The notes under the pieces: generated by a model
The model's database searches: none
Told to the model about the DNA's origin: nothing
Seen by the model: only the letters and a program-made list of their open reading frames with translations
Position numbers and translations under genes: made by a program
Assembly: GCA_964429575.1 (NCBI GenBank)
Contig: CAYSCX010000041.1
Span: 1-17,512 of the forward strand
Direction: 5' to 3'
DNA length: 17,512 bases
DNA from: CAYSCX01 sp964429575
GTDB lineage: Bacteria; Desulfobacterota; Binatia; Binatales; Binataceae
Shown: positions 5,222 through 12,522 of the stretch, piece by piece
Layout of the letters: every line of letters starts with the position of its first letter
Position numbering within the stretch: the stretch's first letter is position 1

Positions 5222-8134
5222 GGCGCGCACCACGGCGCGGCAGCGCGGGCAGAGTTCGGGGTCGCCGCCGTCGTCGAAGTAGCACCAGCAGCGCTGGCAC
5301 TTGACGCCCGGCGCGCGCCGTCCAACGAGCAGCACGGGAGGATTGGCACAGACGCGCGCGAATGCGCCGTTCACCGTGAAGTCCTCGCGCCCTGCGGCCG
5401 CGCGCTGAAGCTCGGCCGTCTCAGCGGGACTCAGCAGTGCTACATCTGACACGATGAACAGCTCCTTGAGGCTCTCTCGGTATTTCGCGAGGGTGTCGCC
5501 GAGGGCGCCGTCGCCGGCTCGGTTCGCAGCGAGGCTCAACGACGCTTCGAGCGGCGCGCCAATCGTGCCCGCCTGGCGCATCGACTCGAGCAGCTTGAGC
5601 GCCTCGTCGCGCACCTTCAGCAGGCGCTCCCAGCGTCGCTCGAGCGCCGCGTCGCGCCACTCGGGCTGCGCCGGCGCGAAGGTGAGGAGATGGACGCTCT
5701 TCGCCTTCGCGCCCGGAACGTACGCATAGATCTCGTCGGCGGTGAATGGCATCAGCGGCGCGAGGAGCCGCACGAGCGTGTCAAGCACGTGGTAAAGCGC
5801 GGTTTCGGCAGCGCGGCGTTCGCGCGCCCGCGGCGCGGAGCAGTAAAGCCGGTCGCGCACGACATCGATGTAGAGCGAACTCAGTTCCACTACCACAAAG
5901 TTCAGGATGGCGTGGTAAGCGCCTTGATAATCGTGCTCGTCGTACGCACGGCGTGCGTGTTCCTTGAGACGTTCGAGACGCGCGAGAAGGAACCGATCAA
6001 ACTCCGGCATCCCGGCGAGCGCGACCTGGTCGCGCTCGAGGTCGAAGTTTGCGAGCGCGCCGAGCAGGTAGCGGAAGGTATTTCTGATCTTGCGGTACGA
6101 TTCCGACACTGCCGCAAAAATATTCGGTCCGAGCTTCATCTCGGAGGTGTAATCAATCGACGCATACACGAGGCGGATCACATCAGCGCCGTGCCGGTTC
6201 GCGACGTCGGCAGCGTCCTCGGAGTTGCCGAGCGACTTCGACATCTTGCGGCTCTGCTCATCGAGGGTAAGACCGTGGCTGATGACGCTCCGAAAGGGGG
6301 CCGCGCCTCGCTGCGCGATCGCACAGGTCAGCGACGAACTGAACCAGCCGCGCGCCTGCTCGACCGCCTCGAGGTACGCGTCGGCCGGCCAGGTAAGTTC
6401 GGGGCGGCGCGCGAGCACCGCGGCTTGCGAGCATCCGGAGTCGAACCACACGTCGAGGACGTCTTCTTCCTTGTCGAACGACGCGCTGTGGCAGCCGGGA
6501 CAGCGATAGGAAGGATCGACGAAGTCGGCCGCGGGGCGCGTGTACCAGACGTCGGAACTTTCGCGCGCGAAGATCTCCTCGACGCGCTTCAAGGTCGCGA
6601 GGTCGAGTCCGACGTGGCCGCATTCCTTGCAGCGCAGCGCCGGGATGGGCACGCCCCACGCGCGCTGGCGCGAGAGACACCAGTCGGCACGGGTCTCGGT
6701 CATGTTGCGGATGCGATCGCGCGACCACCGCGGGGTCCATTGCGCGCGGTCGATTTCGGCGATCACCTTTTGGCGCAGGTTTTCGTGATCGATGCGCAAG
6801 AACCACTGTTCGGTCGCGCGGAAGATCAGCGGCTTCCTGCATCGCCAGCAGTGCGGATAGCTGTGGGTCGTCCTTTCGGCGTGCACGAGCGCGCCGCGCG
6901 AGCGGAGATGCGCGACGATCGAGTCGTTTGCGGCGAATACGTTCTGGCCCGCCCACTCACCGGCGCCGCTCGTGAACACTCCCGCGTCATCCACCGGCGT
7001 CAGCGTCGGCAGGCCGTACTGCGTCCCGATGACGAAGTCATCGTAACCGTGGCCGGGCGCCGTATGTACGAGTCCGGTACCAGATTCCGCGGTTACGTGA
7101 TCGCCAAACATCAGGCGGGCATCACGCGCGAAGAACGGATGGCGAAAGATGTCCTTGCCGTCGAGCGCCTTGAGGGACTCGCGAGATAGCGCGATGCGAC
7201 CGGTCACGTCGAGGCCGCACGCCTTGGCGAATTCGCCGGCCGAACGCGTCGCGACAATGTAGTAAGCGTCGCCGGACTTGAGCGCAACATACTCAAAGGT
7301 TGCGTTGAGGCTGATGCCGAGATTGGCGGGCAGCGTCCACGGCGTCGTGGTCCAGATGACGGCAAAGAGTTTGCCTGCGCGGTGCGCGGCAGCGAGCGCA
7401 GGACCCTGCGTCAGGTCAGCCGCGAGCTTTGCGGCATCGCCGGCGCCGTCGTTCACCGCGAACGCAACGTAGATCGACGGAGAGGTATGCTCGTTGTACT
7501 CGACTTCGGCCTCGGCGAGAGCGGTGCGGCAATCGAAGCACCAGTGCACGGGGCGGCGACCGCGGTACACGTAGCCGCGCTCGACCAAATCGCGGAACAC
7601 GCCGATTTCGGCCGCGTCGTACTCCGGCGCCATGGTGAGATACGGATGTTCCCAGTCGCCGATACATCCGAGGCGGCGAAAGTCGGCGCGCTGGAGATCG
7701 ATCCATTTCTCGGCCTCGGCGCGGCAAAGCTTGCGCAACTCGACTTTCGGAACCGTCCGCGCCTTGGGGCCGAGGTCGCGCGACACCTGGTGCTCGATCG
7801 GCATCCCGTGACAGTCCCAGCCGGGGACGAACGGCGTGCGGTTGCCCATCATCGCGCGCGAGCGCACGACGAAATCCTTGAGAATCTTGTTGAGCGCGGT
7901 GCCGAGATGAACGCGGCCGTTCGCGTAGGGCGGACCGTCGTGCAGCACCCAAGCGGGTGCATCCTTGCGCGAGTCGATCAGCAGCCGATAGACGTCGATT
8001 TCGTCCCAGCGCTTGAGCATCTCGGGTTCCCGCTTCGGCAGGTTTGCCTTCATCGGGAAATCGGTTTTGGGAAGCGTCAGGGTCGATTTATAGCTGCTCT
8101 CTGCCACGGACAATTCGCCGCTCGGGTGCGGCAC
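5219..8134 (-). CDS. ileS: Isoleucyl-tRNA synthetase
   Basis: A 971-aa class I aminoacyl-tRNA synthetase that charges tRNA-Ile in the cytoplasm. The N-terminal YKSTLTLPKTDFPMKANL block is typical of bacterial IleRS. The HIGH motif is HLGT at 76-79 (DGPPYANG just before it), the KMSKS motif is exact at 630-634, and the editing domain lies between. A C-terminal zinc site is formed by C946, C949, C962 and C965. This is the bacterial type with the C-terminal zinc finger. The start is GTG at 8134 with TGAGG 7 bases upstream; a second in-frame GTG (residue 10) is possible. It lies 99 bases after the CoA transferase at 8234-9502 and before lspA. The stop codon TAG coincides with the end of repeat copy 2, so the last codons may have been fixed by that insertion. 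Confidence 0.97.
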   Translation of the reverse strand: MPHPSGELSVAESSYKSTLTLPKTDFPMKANLPKREPEMLKRWDEIDVYRLLIDSRKDAPAWVLHDGPPYANGRVHLGTALNKILKDFVVRSRAMMGNRTPFVPGWDCHGMPIEHQVSRDLGPKARTVPKVELRKLCRAEAEKWIDLQRADFRRLGCIGDWEHPYLTMAPEYDAAEIGVFRDLVERGYVYRGRRPVHWCFDCRTALAEAEVEYNEHTSPSIYVAFAVNDGAGDAAKLAADLTQGPALAAAHRAGKLFAVIWTTTPWTLPANLGISLNATFEYVALKSGDAYYIVATRSAGEFAKACGLDVTGRIALSRESLKALDGKDIFRHPFFARDARLMFGDHVTAESGTGLVHTAPGHGYDDFVIGTQYGLPTLTPVDDAGVFTSGAGEWAGQNVFAANDSIVAHLRSRGALVHAERTTHSYPHCWRCRKPLIFRATEQWFLRIDHENLRQKVIAEIDRAQWTPRWSRDRIRNMTETRADWCLSRQRAWGVPIPALRCKECGHVGLDLATLKRVEEIFARESSDVWYTRPAADFVDPSYRCPGCHSASFDKEEDVLDVWFDSGCSQAAVLARRPELTWPADAYLEAVEQARGWFSSSLTCAIAQRGAAPFRSVISHGLTLDEQSRKMSKSLGNSEDAADVANRHGADVIRLVYASIDYTSEMKLGPNIFAAVSESYRKIRNTFRYLLGALANFDLERDQVALAGMPEFDRFLLARLERLKEHARRAYDEHDYQGAYHAILNFVVVELSSLYIDVVRDRLYCSAPRARERRAAETALYHVLDTLVRLLAPLMPFTADEIYAYVPGAKAKSVHLLTFAPAQPEWRDAALERRWERLLKVRDEALKLLESMRQAGTIGAPLEASLSLAANRAGDGALGDTLAKYRESLKELFIVSDVALLSPAETAELQRAAAGREDFTVNGAFARVCANPPVLLVGRRAPGVKCQRCWCYFDDGGDPELCPRCRAVVRA

Positions 8135-8233
8135 CCGGCGGCCTCAGTTCCTCCTCGAGGTCGGATTGTTCTGAGTGCCCAGCAAGATTAACGCACCGAG
8201 CAGACTCGCGCGAGTGAGCAAGCGGCGGGGCGA

Positions 8234-9502
8234 TCAGATGATCGCGTCGCGCCTTAACGCGTCAAGCTCGGCGGCTTGCAGACCCGCGGCGCGCAGCAGC
8301 TCACCGGTGTGCTCGCCGAGCCGCGGCGCGCGGCGCGTGTAGGACAAGGCAGGCTCGTGGCCGTCGGTCGCGACCGACCCGGGATAGCGAAGTTCGCGGC
8401 CCAGCTCGGGATGCTGGATCGACGTGAAGGTTGCGCGCGCGGCGAAGTGGGGATCGTCGAGGTTTTCCTCGGGCCGCCGCACCGGGGCCCACGCGAGTCC
8501 GGCCCGCTGCGCGCGATGGAAAATCTCGTCGGCGGGAAGCGACGCGATGACCCGGTCAAGGTAGCCCTCGATGCGCGTCTGCGCGTCGGCCTTCGCGCGC
8601 TGCGCCGAATCGGCGTAGGCGGCGGAGCGCAGCTCGTGCTCGATTCCGGCCGCGTCGAGCAGCGCGATGAGCGCGCGGAACTCGCGCTCGGACGGCGAAA
8701 TGGTCGCATTGACCCAGCGCCCGTCGGCGGCGCGATGCAGCCACGGGCGCGAGACGACCGGCGCCGCGTGCCGCGCGGTCTGTCGGCGCACGACGCGCCG
8801 GCTGTAGATGTAACTCGGCATCGCGACCTCGGTGCAGCTGCTGACCGCCTCGTGAATCGACAGGTCGATGAACTGGCCCTCGCCGGTAAGCGCGCGGAAA
8901 TTGAGCGCCGCAGTGATGGCGATAGCGGCGTACTCGCCGGCGAGGTGCAGCGAGTGCCACATCGCGGGCGCGATCGGCGGAGTGTCGTAGCGGCCGTCGG
9001 CGGCGGGGTCGTAGCCGCACACCGCGGCGATTCCGCCCATCGCGAGCTGAACCAGGTCCCCGGCGTTGAGGTCGCGCCATGGGCCGTCGAGGCCGAACGG
9101 AGTGATGGTGCAGATGACGAGGCGCGGGTATTGCGCGGAAAATTGGCGGTAGGCGCCCAGGCGCGCGTCGATGTCACGCGCGAGGCCCGAGTCGATGATG
9201 ACATCGGCGCGCGCCGCAAGCCTTAAGAGCAGCGCGTGCGACTCTTCGCGCGCGAGATCGAGCGTCACGCTCTTCTTGTTGAGGTTGTAACGCCAGAAGA
9301 AGAGGCTCTGCTCAGGGTCGGCCGTTCCGCGCGCGAACGGGCCGAGCGCGCGCGAGGGTGCGCCCGCGCGCGGCTCCACCTTGATGACCTCAGCGCCGAG
9401 CCCGGCGAGCAGCAGGCCGGCGAACTCGCAACGCTCGTCGCCGAGTTCGAGCACTCGGGTGCCGGCGAGCGCGCCAGCGAGGCCGTCAGCACCAGCGCTC
9501 AA
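8234..9502 (-). CDS. Class III CoA transferase (CaiB/BaiF), subunit lacking the catalytic Asp
   Basis: A 422-aa CaiB/BaiF-family protein. The N-terminal fold begins at GTRVLELGD, followed by GAEVIKVEP and later TGEGQFIDLSIHEA; the C-terminus has RRAPRLGEHTGELL. Active members carry an Asp that forms an acyl-CoA anhydride. Counting 22 residues back from the Gly of TGEGQ, as in formyl-CoA transferase, gives L185 here (SLHLAGEY), so this subunit should not be catalytic alone. The start is TTG at 9502, overlapping the upstream stop as TTGA, with AGGAGG 7 bases before it inside the upstream gene. A longer reading to 9670 is unlikely because it overlaps that gene and adds a non-family N-terminus. 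Coupling to the Asp-bearing subunit at 9499-10806 argues for a heteromeric enzyme. Substrate unknown. Confidence 0.88.
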   Translation of the reverse strand: MSAGADGLAGALAGTRVLELGDERCEFAGLLLAGLGAEVIKVEPRAGAPSRALGPFARGTADPEQSLFFWRYNLNKKSVTLDLAREESHALLLRLAARADVIIDSGLARDIDARLGAYRQFSAQYPRLVICTITPFGLDGPWRDLNAGDLVQLAMGGIAAVCGYDPAADGRYDTPPIAPAMWHSLHLAGEYAAIAITAALNFRALTGEGQFIDLSIHEAVSSCTEVAMPSYIYSRRVVRRQTARHAAPVVSRPWLHRAADGRWVNATISPSEREFRALIALLDAAGIEHELRSAAYADSAQRAKADAQTRIEGYLDRVIASLPADEIFHRAQRAGLAWAPVRRPEENLDDPHFAARATFTSIQHPELGRELRYPGSVATDGHEPALSYTRRAPRLGEHTGELLRAAGLQAAELDALRRDAII

Positions 9503-10806
9503 ATCACGCCCTCCTCGGTGAGCGCGGAAATCTCCTCGGGCGTCATTGCGAGCAGTCCGCGGTACACGCGGTCGTTGTCCTCGCCGAGCATCGGCGACGC
9601 GCGCCCGTGCCGTCCACCGACAAACGCGGGAGACTTCTCGAGCTTGGCGGGAAAGTTCTCGATCGGCCATTCGCCGATTTCGCCGTGCGGGAGCGTGACA
9701 AAATAGCCACGCGCGCGAAGCTGCGGATCACGCTCGAAGCGGTCGTCGGACCTTTGCACCGGCCCGGCGGCGATGCCGCGGGCCTGCAGGCGGCGCGCGA
9801 GCTCGTAACGCTCATGGCGCGAGGTGTACTGCTTTAGCGCACCGTCGAGTTCGTCCTCGTTCGCCTTGCGGCCGGCGGCGGTGCGCAAGCGCTGGTCGTT
9901 GGCCAGGACGGGCGCGCCCAACTCATCGGCGAGCGCCCGCCACTGCTGGTCGGATTCGACCGCTATGGCGATCCATTCATCGTCGCCGGCACATTGGTAG
10001 ATGCCATGCGGTGCGTGAGGTGCGAACGGCATCCGATTGCCGTGCCGGCGGGTCGGCTGACCGTCGAGCTGATGCTCGAGCATTGAGGTGTCCGAGAGAA
10101 ACATTCCGGTCTCGCTCTGCGAGAGATCGATGTAGCAACCGGCGCCGGTCGTGCGACGCCGCAGCAGAGCCGCCATCACCAGCATCGCGCCGTAGTACCC
10201 GGGCGAATGATCGAGATACGAGTAGCCCCAGCCCGCCGGCGGATGCGGCTCGGGCAGCCCGGAGAGGTGGGTTAGTCCCGACAGCGCCTGCGCGGTCGGC
10301 CCGTAGCTCACGTAGTCGTCATAGACACCGGCTTTTCCGATGCCGGTGGTCTGGAGATAAATGAGCCGCGGGTTCAGCTTGGACAGCTCGTCATACGCGA
10401 TGCCCCACTGCGCCATGCGGGCGGGGCTGAAGTTCTCGCACACGACGTCGGCGGTGGCGACCAGGCGTTTGAGAATGTCGCGTCCTTTGGGATGATTGAG
10501 GTTGAGCGTGATGCCGAGCTTGCCGGGATTGATGTTGTTGAAGTTGCCGCTACGGTTGAAGCCGTACTTGGGGCTGCCCGAAAGCAGGCCGCGATCCTCG
10601 ACCGCCGCGCCGGGGCCGCCCGGTGCGAATGGCGGCGTGTAACGCAGGAAGTCGATCGCGCGCGGTTCGCGCCACTCGACCCGGATCACCTCGGCGCCGA
10701 AGCTCGCGAGAATTCGCGTCGCTTGGGGGCCAACCAGCAGCCAGGTAAGGTCTATGATGCGGACGCCGTCGAGCGCCCAGCGCCTTGCAGTTGTCTGTTC
10801 CGCCAT
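9499..10806 (-). CDS. Class III CoA transferase (CaiB/BaiF), Asp-bearing subunit
   Basis: A 435-aa CaiB/BaiF-family transferase, moving CoA between a carboxylic acid and an acyl-CoA donor. It has GVRIIDLTWLLVGP near the N-terminus, FGAEVIRVEW (36-45), a long insert (about 60-88), SYGPTAQALSGL (167-178) and TTGAGCYIDLSQSE. D199 in YSYLDHSPGYYG sits exactly where the catalytic Asp of formyl-CoA transferase falls, 22 residues before the Gly of TTGAG. The ATG at 10806 has no clear ribosome site. It is the first gene of a minus-strand operon; its last codons contain the ribosome site of the next subunit (4-base overlap). The 13737-14939 product is its closest relative here (shared VSYGPT-QALSG, Asp context). 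Substrate cannot be assigned; benzylsuccinate- or carnitine-type reactions are only examples from the family. Confidence 0.9.
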   Translation of the reverse strand: MAEQTTARRWALDGVRIIDLTWLLVGPQATRILASFGAEVIRVEWREPRAIDFLRYTPPFAPGGPGAAVEDRGLLSGSPKYGFNRSGNFNNINPGKLGITLNLNHPKGRDILKRLVATADVVCENFSPARMAQWGIAYDELSKLNPRLIYLQTTGIGKAGVYDDYVSYGPTAQALSGLTHLSGLPEPHPPAGWGYSYLDHSPGYYGAMLVMAALLRRRTTGAGCYIDLSQSETGMFLSDTSMLEHQLDGQPTRRHGNRMPFAPHAPHGIYQCAGDDEWIAIAVESDQQWRALADELGAPVLANDQRLRTAAGRKANEDELDGALKQYTSRHERYELARRLQARGIAAGPVQRSDDRFERDPQLRARGYFVTLPHGEIGEWPIENFPAKLEKSPAFVGGRHGRASPMLGEDNDRVYRGLLAMTPEEISALTEEGVI

Positions 10807-10935
10807 AGTGCGACGGTTCGCCGTCGTGCTCTCTTAGCGCTTTGGCTCACGCATGATCAATTGTCGGCCGGTCGATTGCGCGTGCTGCGAAAGCGTCCTG
10901 CGGGCTGAAACGGGCCCGGCAAATTGAAAACGCGC

Positions 10936-10981
10936 GGCATGCTTCGTATCATGCAGCGCGCCAGTGTGATCGAAGCATGCC
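10936..10981. promoter_or_regulatory. Perfect 11-base inverted repeat over a start codon
   Basis: GGCATGCTTCG (10936-10946) and CGAAGCATGCC (10971-10981) are exact inverted copies with a 24-base spacer. ATCA/TGAT at the spacer edges extends the pairing after a one-base bulge. The right arm contains the ATG (10977) of the next gene. As DNA this could be an operator; as RNA it would hide the start codon. It lies in the 170-base gap between divergent genes. Confidence 0.55.
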
Positions 10982-11234
10982 AATTAGAAAAGTAACTCTG
11001 TTCGATCGCGACGGGATCGCGGCCGAACCGTACGAAGAAGACGGGCAGGCCAAGCCGTGCGTGCTGGGCGTGCGCTGGGTCAATCCCGGCACATTCGAAA
11101 CGATTTGCGCGCGCGGCGGCAAACGCACCGGACCAAAGAGCGAGGTTCTCGAAGAGATTGCGCCGACCGCGGACGTGAGCGCGTTCGAAATTGAGGGGCT
11201 CGGCAAGAAGCCTCGAAAGGTCGCGAAGCAGTAA
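10977..11234 (+). CDS. Small hypothetical protein
   Basis: An 85-aa open frame that I do not recognise. It begins MPIRKVTLFDRDGI and has a mixed, charged, soluble composition with no membrane segment, ending in a basic tail (GKKPRKVAKQ). One Cys lies in each half (KPCVLG, ETICARGG). Codon use, with GC-rich third positions, resembles the chromosome, which supports it as real. No good ribosome site is present; instead the start codon lies inside the right arm of an 11-base inverted repeat, which might control translation. It is followed after 38 bases by a GFA-like fragment on the same strand. It could belong to the methyltransferase cluster or be an orphan. Confidence 0.5.
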   Translation: MPIRKVTLFDRDGIAAEPYEEDGQAKPCVLGVRWVNPGTFETICARGGKRTGPKSEVLEEIAPTADVSAFEIEGLGKKPRKVAKQ

Positions 11235-11272
11235 CGGTACGCTGCCAGGACGCGCGGCGGAAACGCGCATCG

Positions 11273-11446
11273 ATGCGATACCAAGGCGGTTGCCACTGCG
11301 GGCGAATCGGGCTCGAGGCGGACGGCGTGCCGACCATGGAGATGCTCATTCGGCGGACTTTCAATCCTCCGTTTGACGGTGATGCACCTGGAGGCGTACC
11401 GATCAGCGTCGACGAATTTGGAGATAGACCGAGGCCGATCAGTTGA
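11273..11446 (+). pseudogene. Short GFA-like N-terminal fragment
   Basis: A 57-codon open frame beginning MRYQGGCHCGRIGLEADG. The GGCHCG motif near the start is the first zinc-binding pair of the GFA family (glutathione-dependent formaldehyde-activating enzyme / CENP-V-like, usually about 115-140 aa). The expected NCSIC motif and the later CxxC block are absent. After residue 20 the sequence is not recognisably GFA and ends at TGA 11444-11446. It is probably a truncated remnant. A second GFA remnant lies at 12210-12495, on the other side of the methyltransferase. It could instead be a genuine small CxC protein, but I consider that less likely. Confidence 0.5.
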
Positions 11447-11460
11447 GGTTCCAGACCCAC

Positions 11461-12147
11461 ATGACTGATCCCGCCGCCGCCGAGATGCCGGCGCTTCGGG
11501 CGCTTGGAGGTATCGGCGACGCGCGCGTTCTTGAGATCGGATGCGGGGACGGCAGGCTCACCTTTATCTATGCCCCAGCTGCGCGTTCGGTGCTCGCGAT
11601 CGATACGAAAGATTCGGTAATCGCCGAGGCCAAGAACGCCTTGCCCGCGGGCTTGGCCGGGCGAGTGCGGTTCGAGGTTGGCAGCGCCCTGGAGCTCGAT
11701 CAGCCACCGGCGAGCTTCGACGTCGGATTGCTCTCACATACGTTGTGATGACTGCCCCTTGAGGGCGTCGTGAACGCTCTGCAGCGAATCCACCGAAGCC
11801 TGGTCCCCAATGGTGTCCTGTTCGACCTGCAGCCCATGCTCTCGAACGCTCCAGTGCGGAACTCCAGCGGCGTGCTCGGCCGACTCGACGAGCGCGAGTA
11901 CCGCGGATTCGCCGACCGGGTGAACTCGTTGCTTGAAGAGACGATCAAGGCTGGCCTGTTCGTGCACGAGCGCGAGGTCGTCTTCGCCGTCGTGCACCGA
12001 TTCAACTCGGTGGCCGAGCTGCTGGAGGCCGTGACTACTTGGAGGGGCACGGCGGTTCCGCCGCCTCTGTTGCGGCGCATCAAACGGTCTGTACCTCCCT
12101 TCGAGGTGCACGAGGACGCGAGGCTCCGCCGGCTGCGGGTTCTTTAG
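11461..12147 (+). CDS. SAM-dependent methyltransferase with two in-frame TGA codons (candidate selenoprotein, or pseudogene)
   Basis: A class I methyltransferase of 228 codons if the internal stops are read through. Motif I is VLEIGCGDGRL (23-33), the acidic end of the second strand is D49 (VLAID), and FDVGLLSHTL (86-95) is the fourth strand. Codons 96 and 97 are TGA TGA (11746-11751). The same frame then continues LPLEGVVNALQRIHRSL and VPNGVLFDLQP, a normal post-motif region, to TAG at 12145-12147. There is no frameshift and no other break, so only the TGA pair interrupts the gene. A 7 bp hairpin with its loop 17 bases after the second TGA resembles a bacterial SECIS element. The ATG at 11461 is the likely start (GAGG 12 bases upstream; TTG at 11443 is an alternative). 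A methyl acceptor cannot be named. If Sec is not inserted, the product ends at 95 aa and the gene is dead. Confidence 0.7.
11762..11780 (+). promoter_or_regulatory. SECIS-like hairpin after tandem TGA
   Basis: AGGGCGT (11762-11768) pairs with ACGCTCT (11774-11780), six Watson-Crick pairs and one G-U, around the 5-base loop CGTGA. The loop starts 17 bases after the second TGA and 20 after the first, close to the spacing of the E. coli fdhF SECIS, and has G at its second position. A competing small hairpin (GCCC/GGGC, 11754-11757 and 11763-11766) overlaps its left arm. The case rests on geometry only. Confidence 0.4.
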
Positions 12148-12171
12148 TTAGCCCCGCATGCAAACGCACCG

Positions 12172-12193
12172 GCGAGAGGGAAGGTCCCCTCGC
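12172..12193 (+). terminator. Hairpin after the methyltransferase, possible terminator
   Basis: GCGAG-A-GGGA pairs with TCCC-CTCGC around a 3-base loop, nine base pairs with one bulged A, 25 bases after the methyltransferase stop. No run of T follows, so intrinsic termination would be weak. Confidence 0.3.
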
Positions 12194-12209
12194 TCTCCCC
12201 CGAACAGAC

Positions 12210-12495
12210 AGCGCCAGGTGGGTCAGTTATACTTCGGCGATCTCCCACAAAGCTGGGTCAACATGCAACCGGCGTTGACAGGCTGCTCACCGCTGAGGAC
12301 CATCCCCCGCCCGATGTATGGCACACCAAAACCGCGCTCCATCACTTTTGCCCCGTGTGCGGCGTGTCGCCATACCGCGTCCCGCGGCGGTTTGCGGGAG
12401 GCGAGCGTTACTCGCTCGATACGCGCTGCCTCGATGGCGTTGATGTCCAAACGCTCAAGCGAAATTTTTTCGACGGCAAGAACGAGCTCGACTAG
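12210..12495 (+). pseudogene. Decayed GFA-family gene (C-terminal two thirds)
   Basis: In the last frame DRLLTAEDH, TALHHFCPVCGVSPYRVPRR and YSLDTRCLDGVD with FFDGKNELD are clear GFA-family sequence (glutathione-dependent formaldehyde-activating enzyme / CENP-V-like), including the second zinc pair C-x-x-C. Upstream, in another frame, SYTSAISHKAG (12225-12257) aligns with the family's CNCSICxKxG block, but all three Cys are lost. A frameshift lies between about 12250 and 12275. No start codon with homology is found. The gene is therefore dead; the surviving C-terminal frame stops at TAG 12493-12495, 27 bases before the next CoA transferase. The 12148-12209 segment holds only a hairpin. Confidence 0.65.
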
Positions 12496-12522
12496 CGAAC
12501 CTCTGCGCGGCGGAGCGGACGA

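Noticed and set aside
5690..7189. 499-codon open frame on the plus strand opposite ileS
   Set aside because: It is antisense to ileS, whose motifs are complete. Long antisense frames are expected in GC-rich coding DNA, and its translation has no recognisable family features.
8276..9226. 316-codon plus-strand frame and a 321-codon minus frame within the CoA transferase gene
   Set aside because: Both are shadows of the CaiB/BaiF gene at 8234-9502. The second is rich in Arg, Ser and Pro, as GC-rich off-frame translations are.
11700..11790. Explaining the split methyltransferase by a frameshift or by two separate genes
   Set aside because: The frame is the same before and after the TGA pair, and the halves join into one normal Rossmann-type methyltransferase. 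Reinitiation at GTG 11770 would yield only the C-terminal half.
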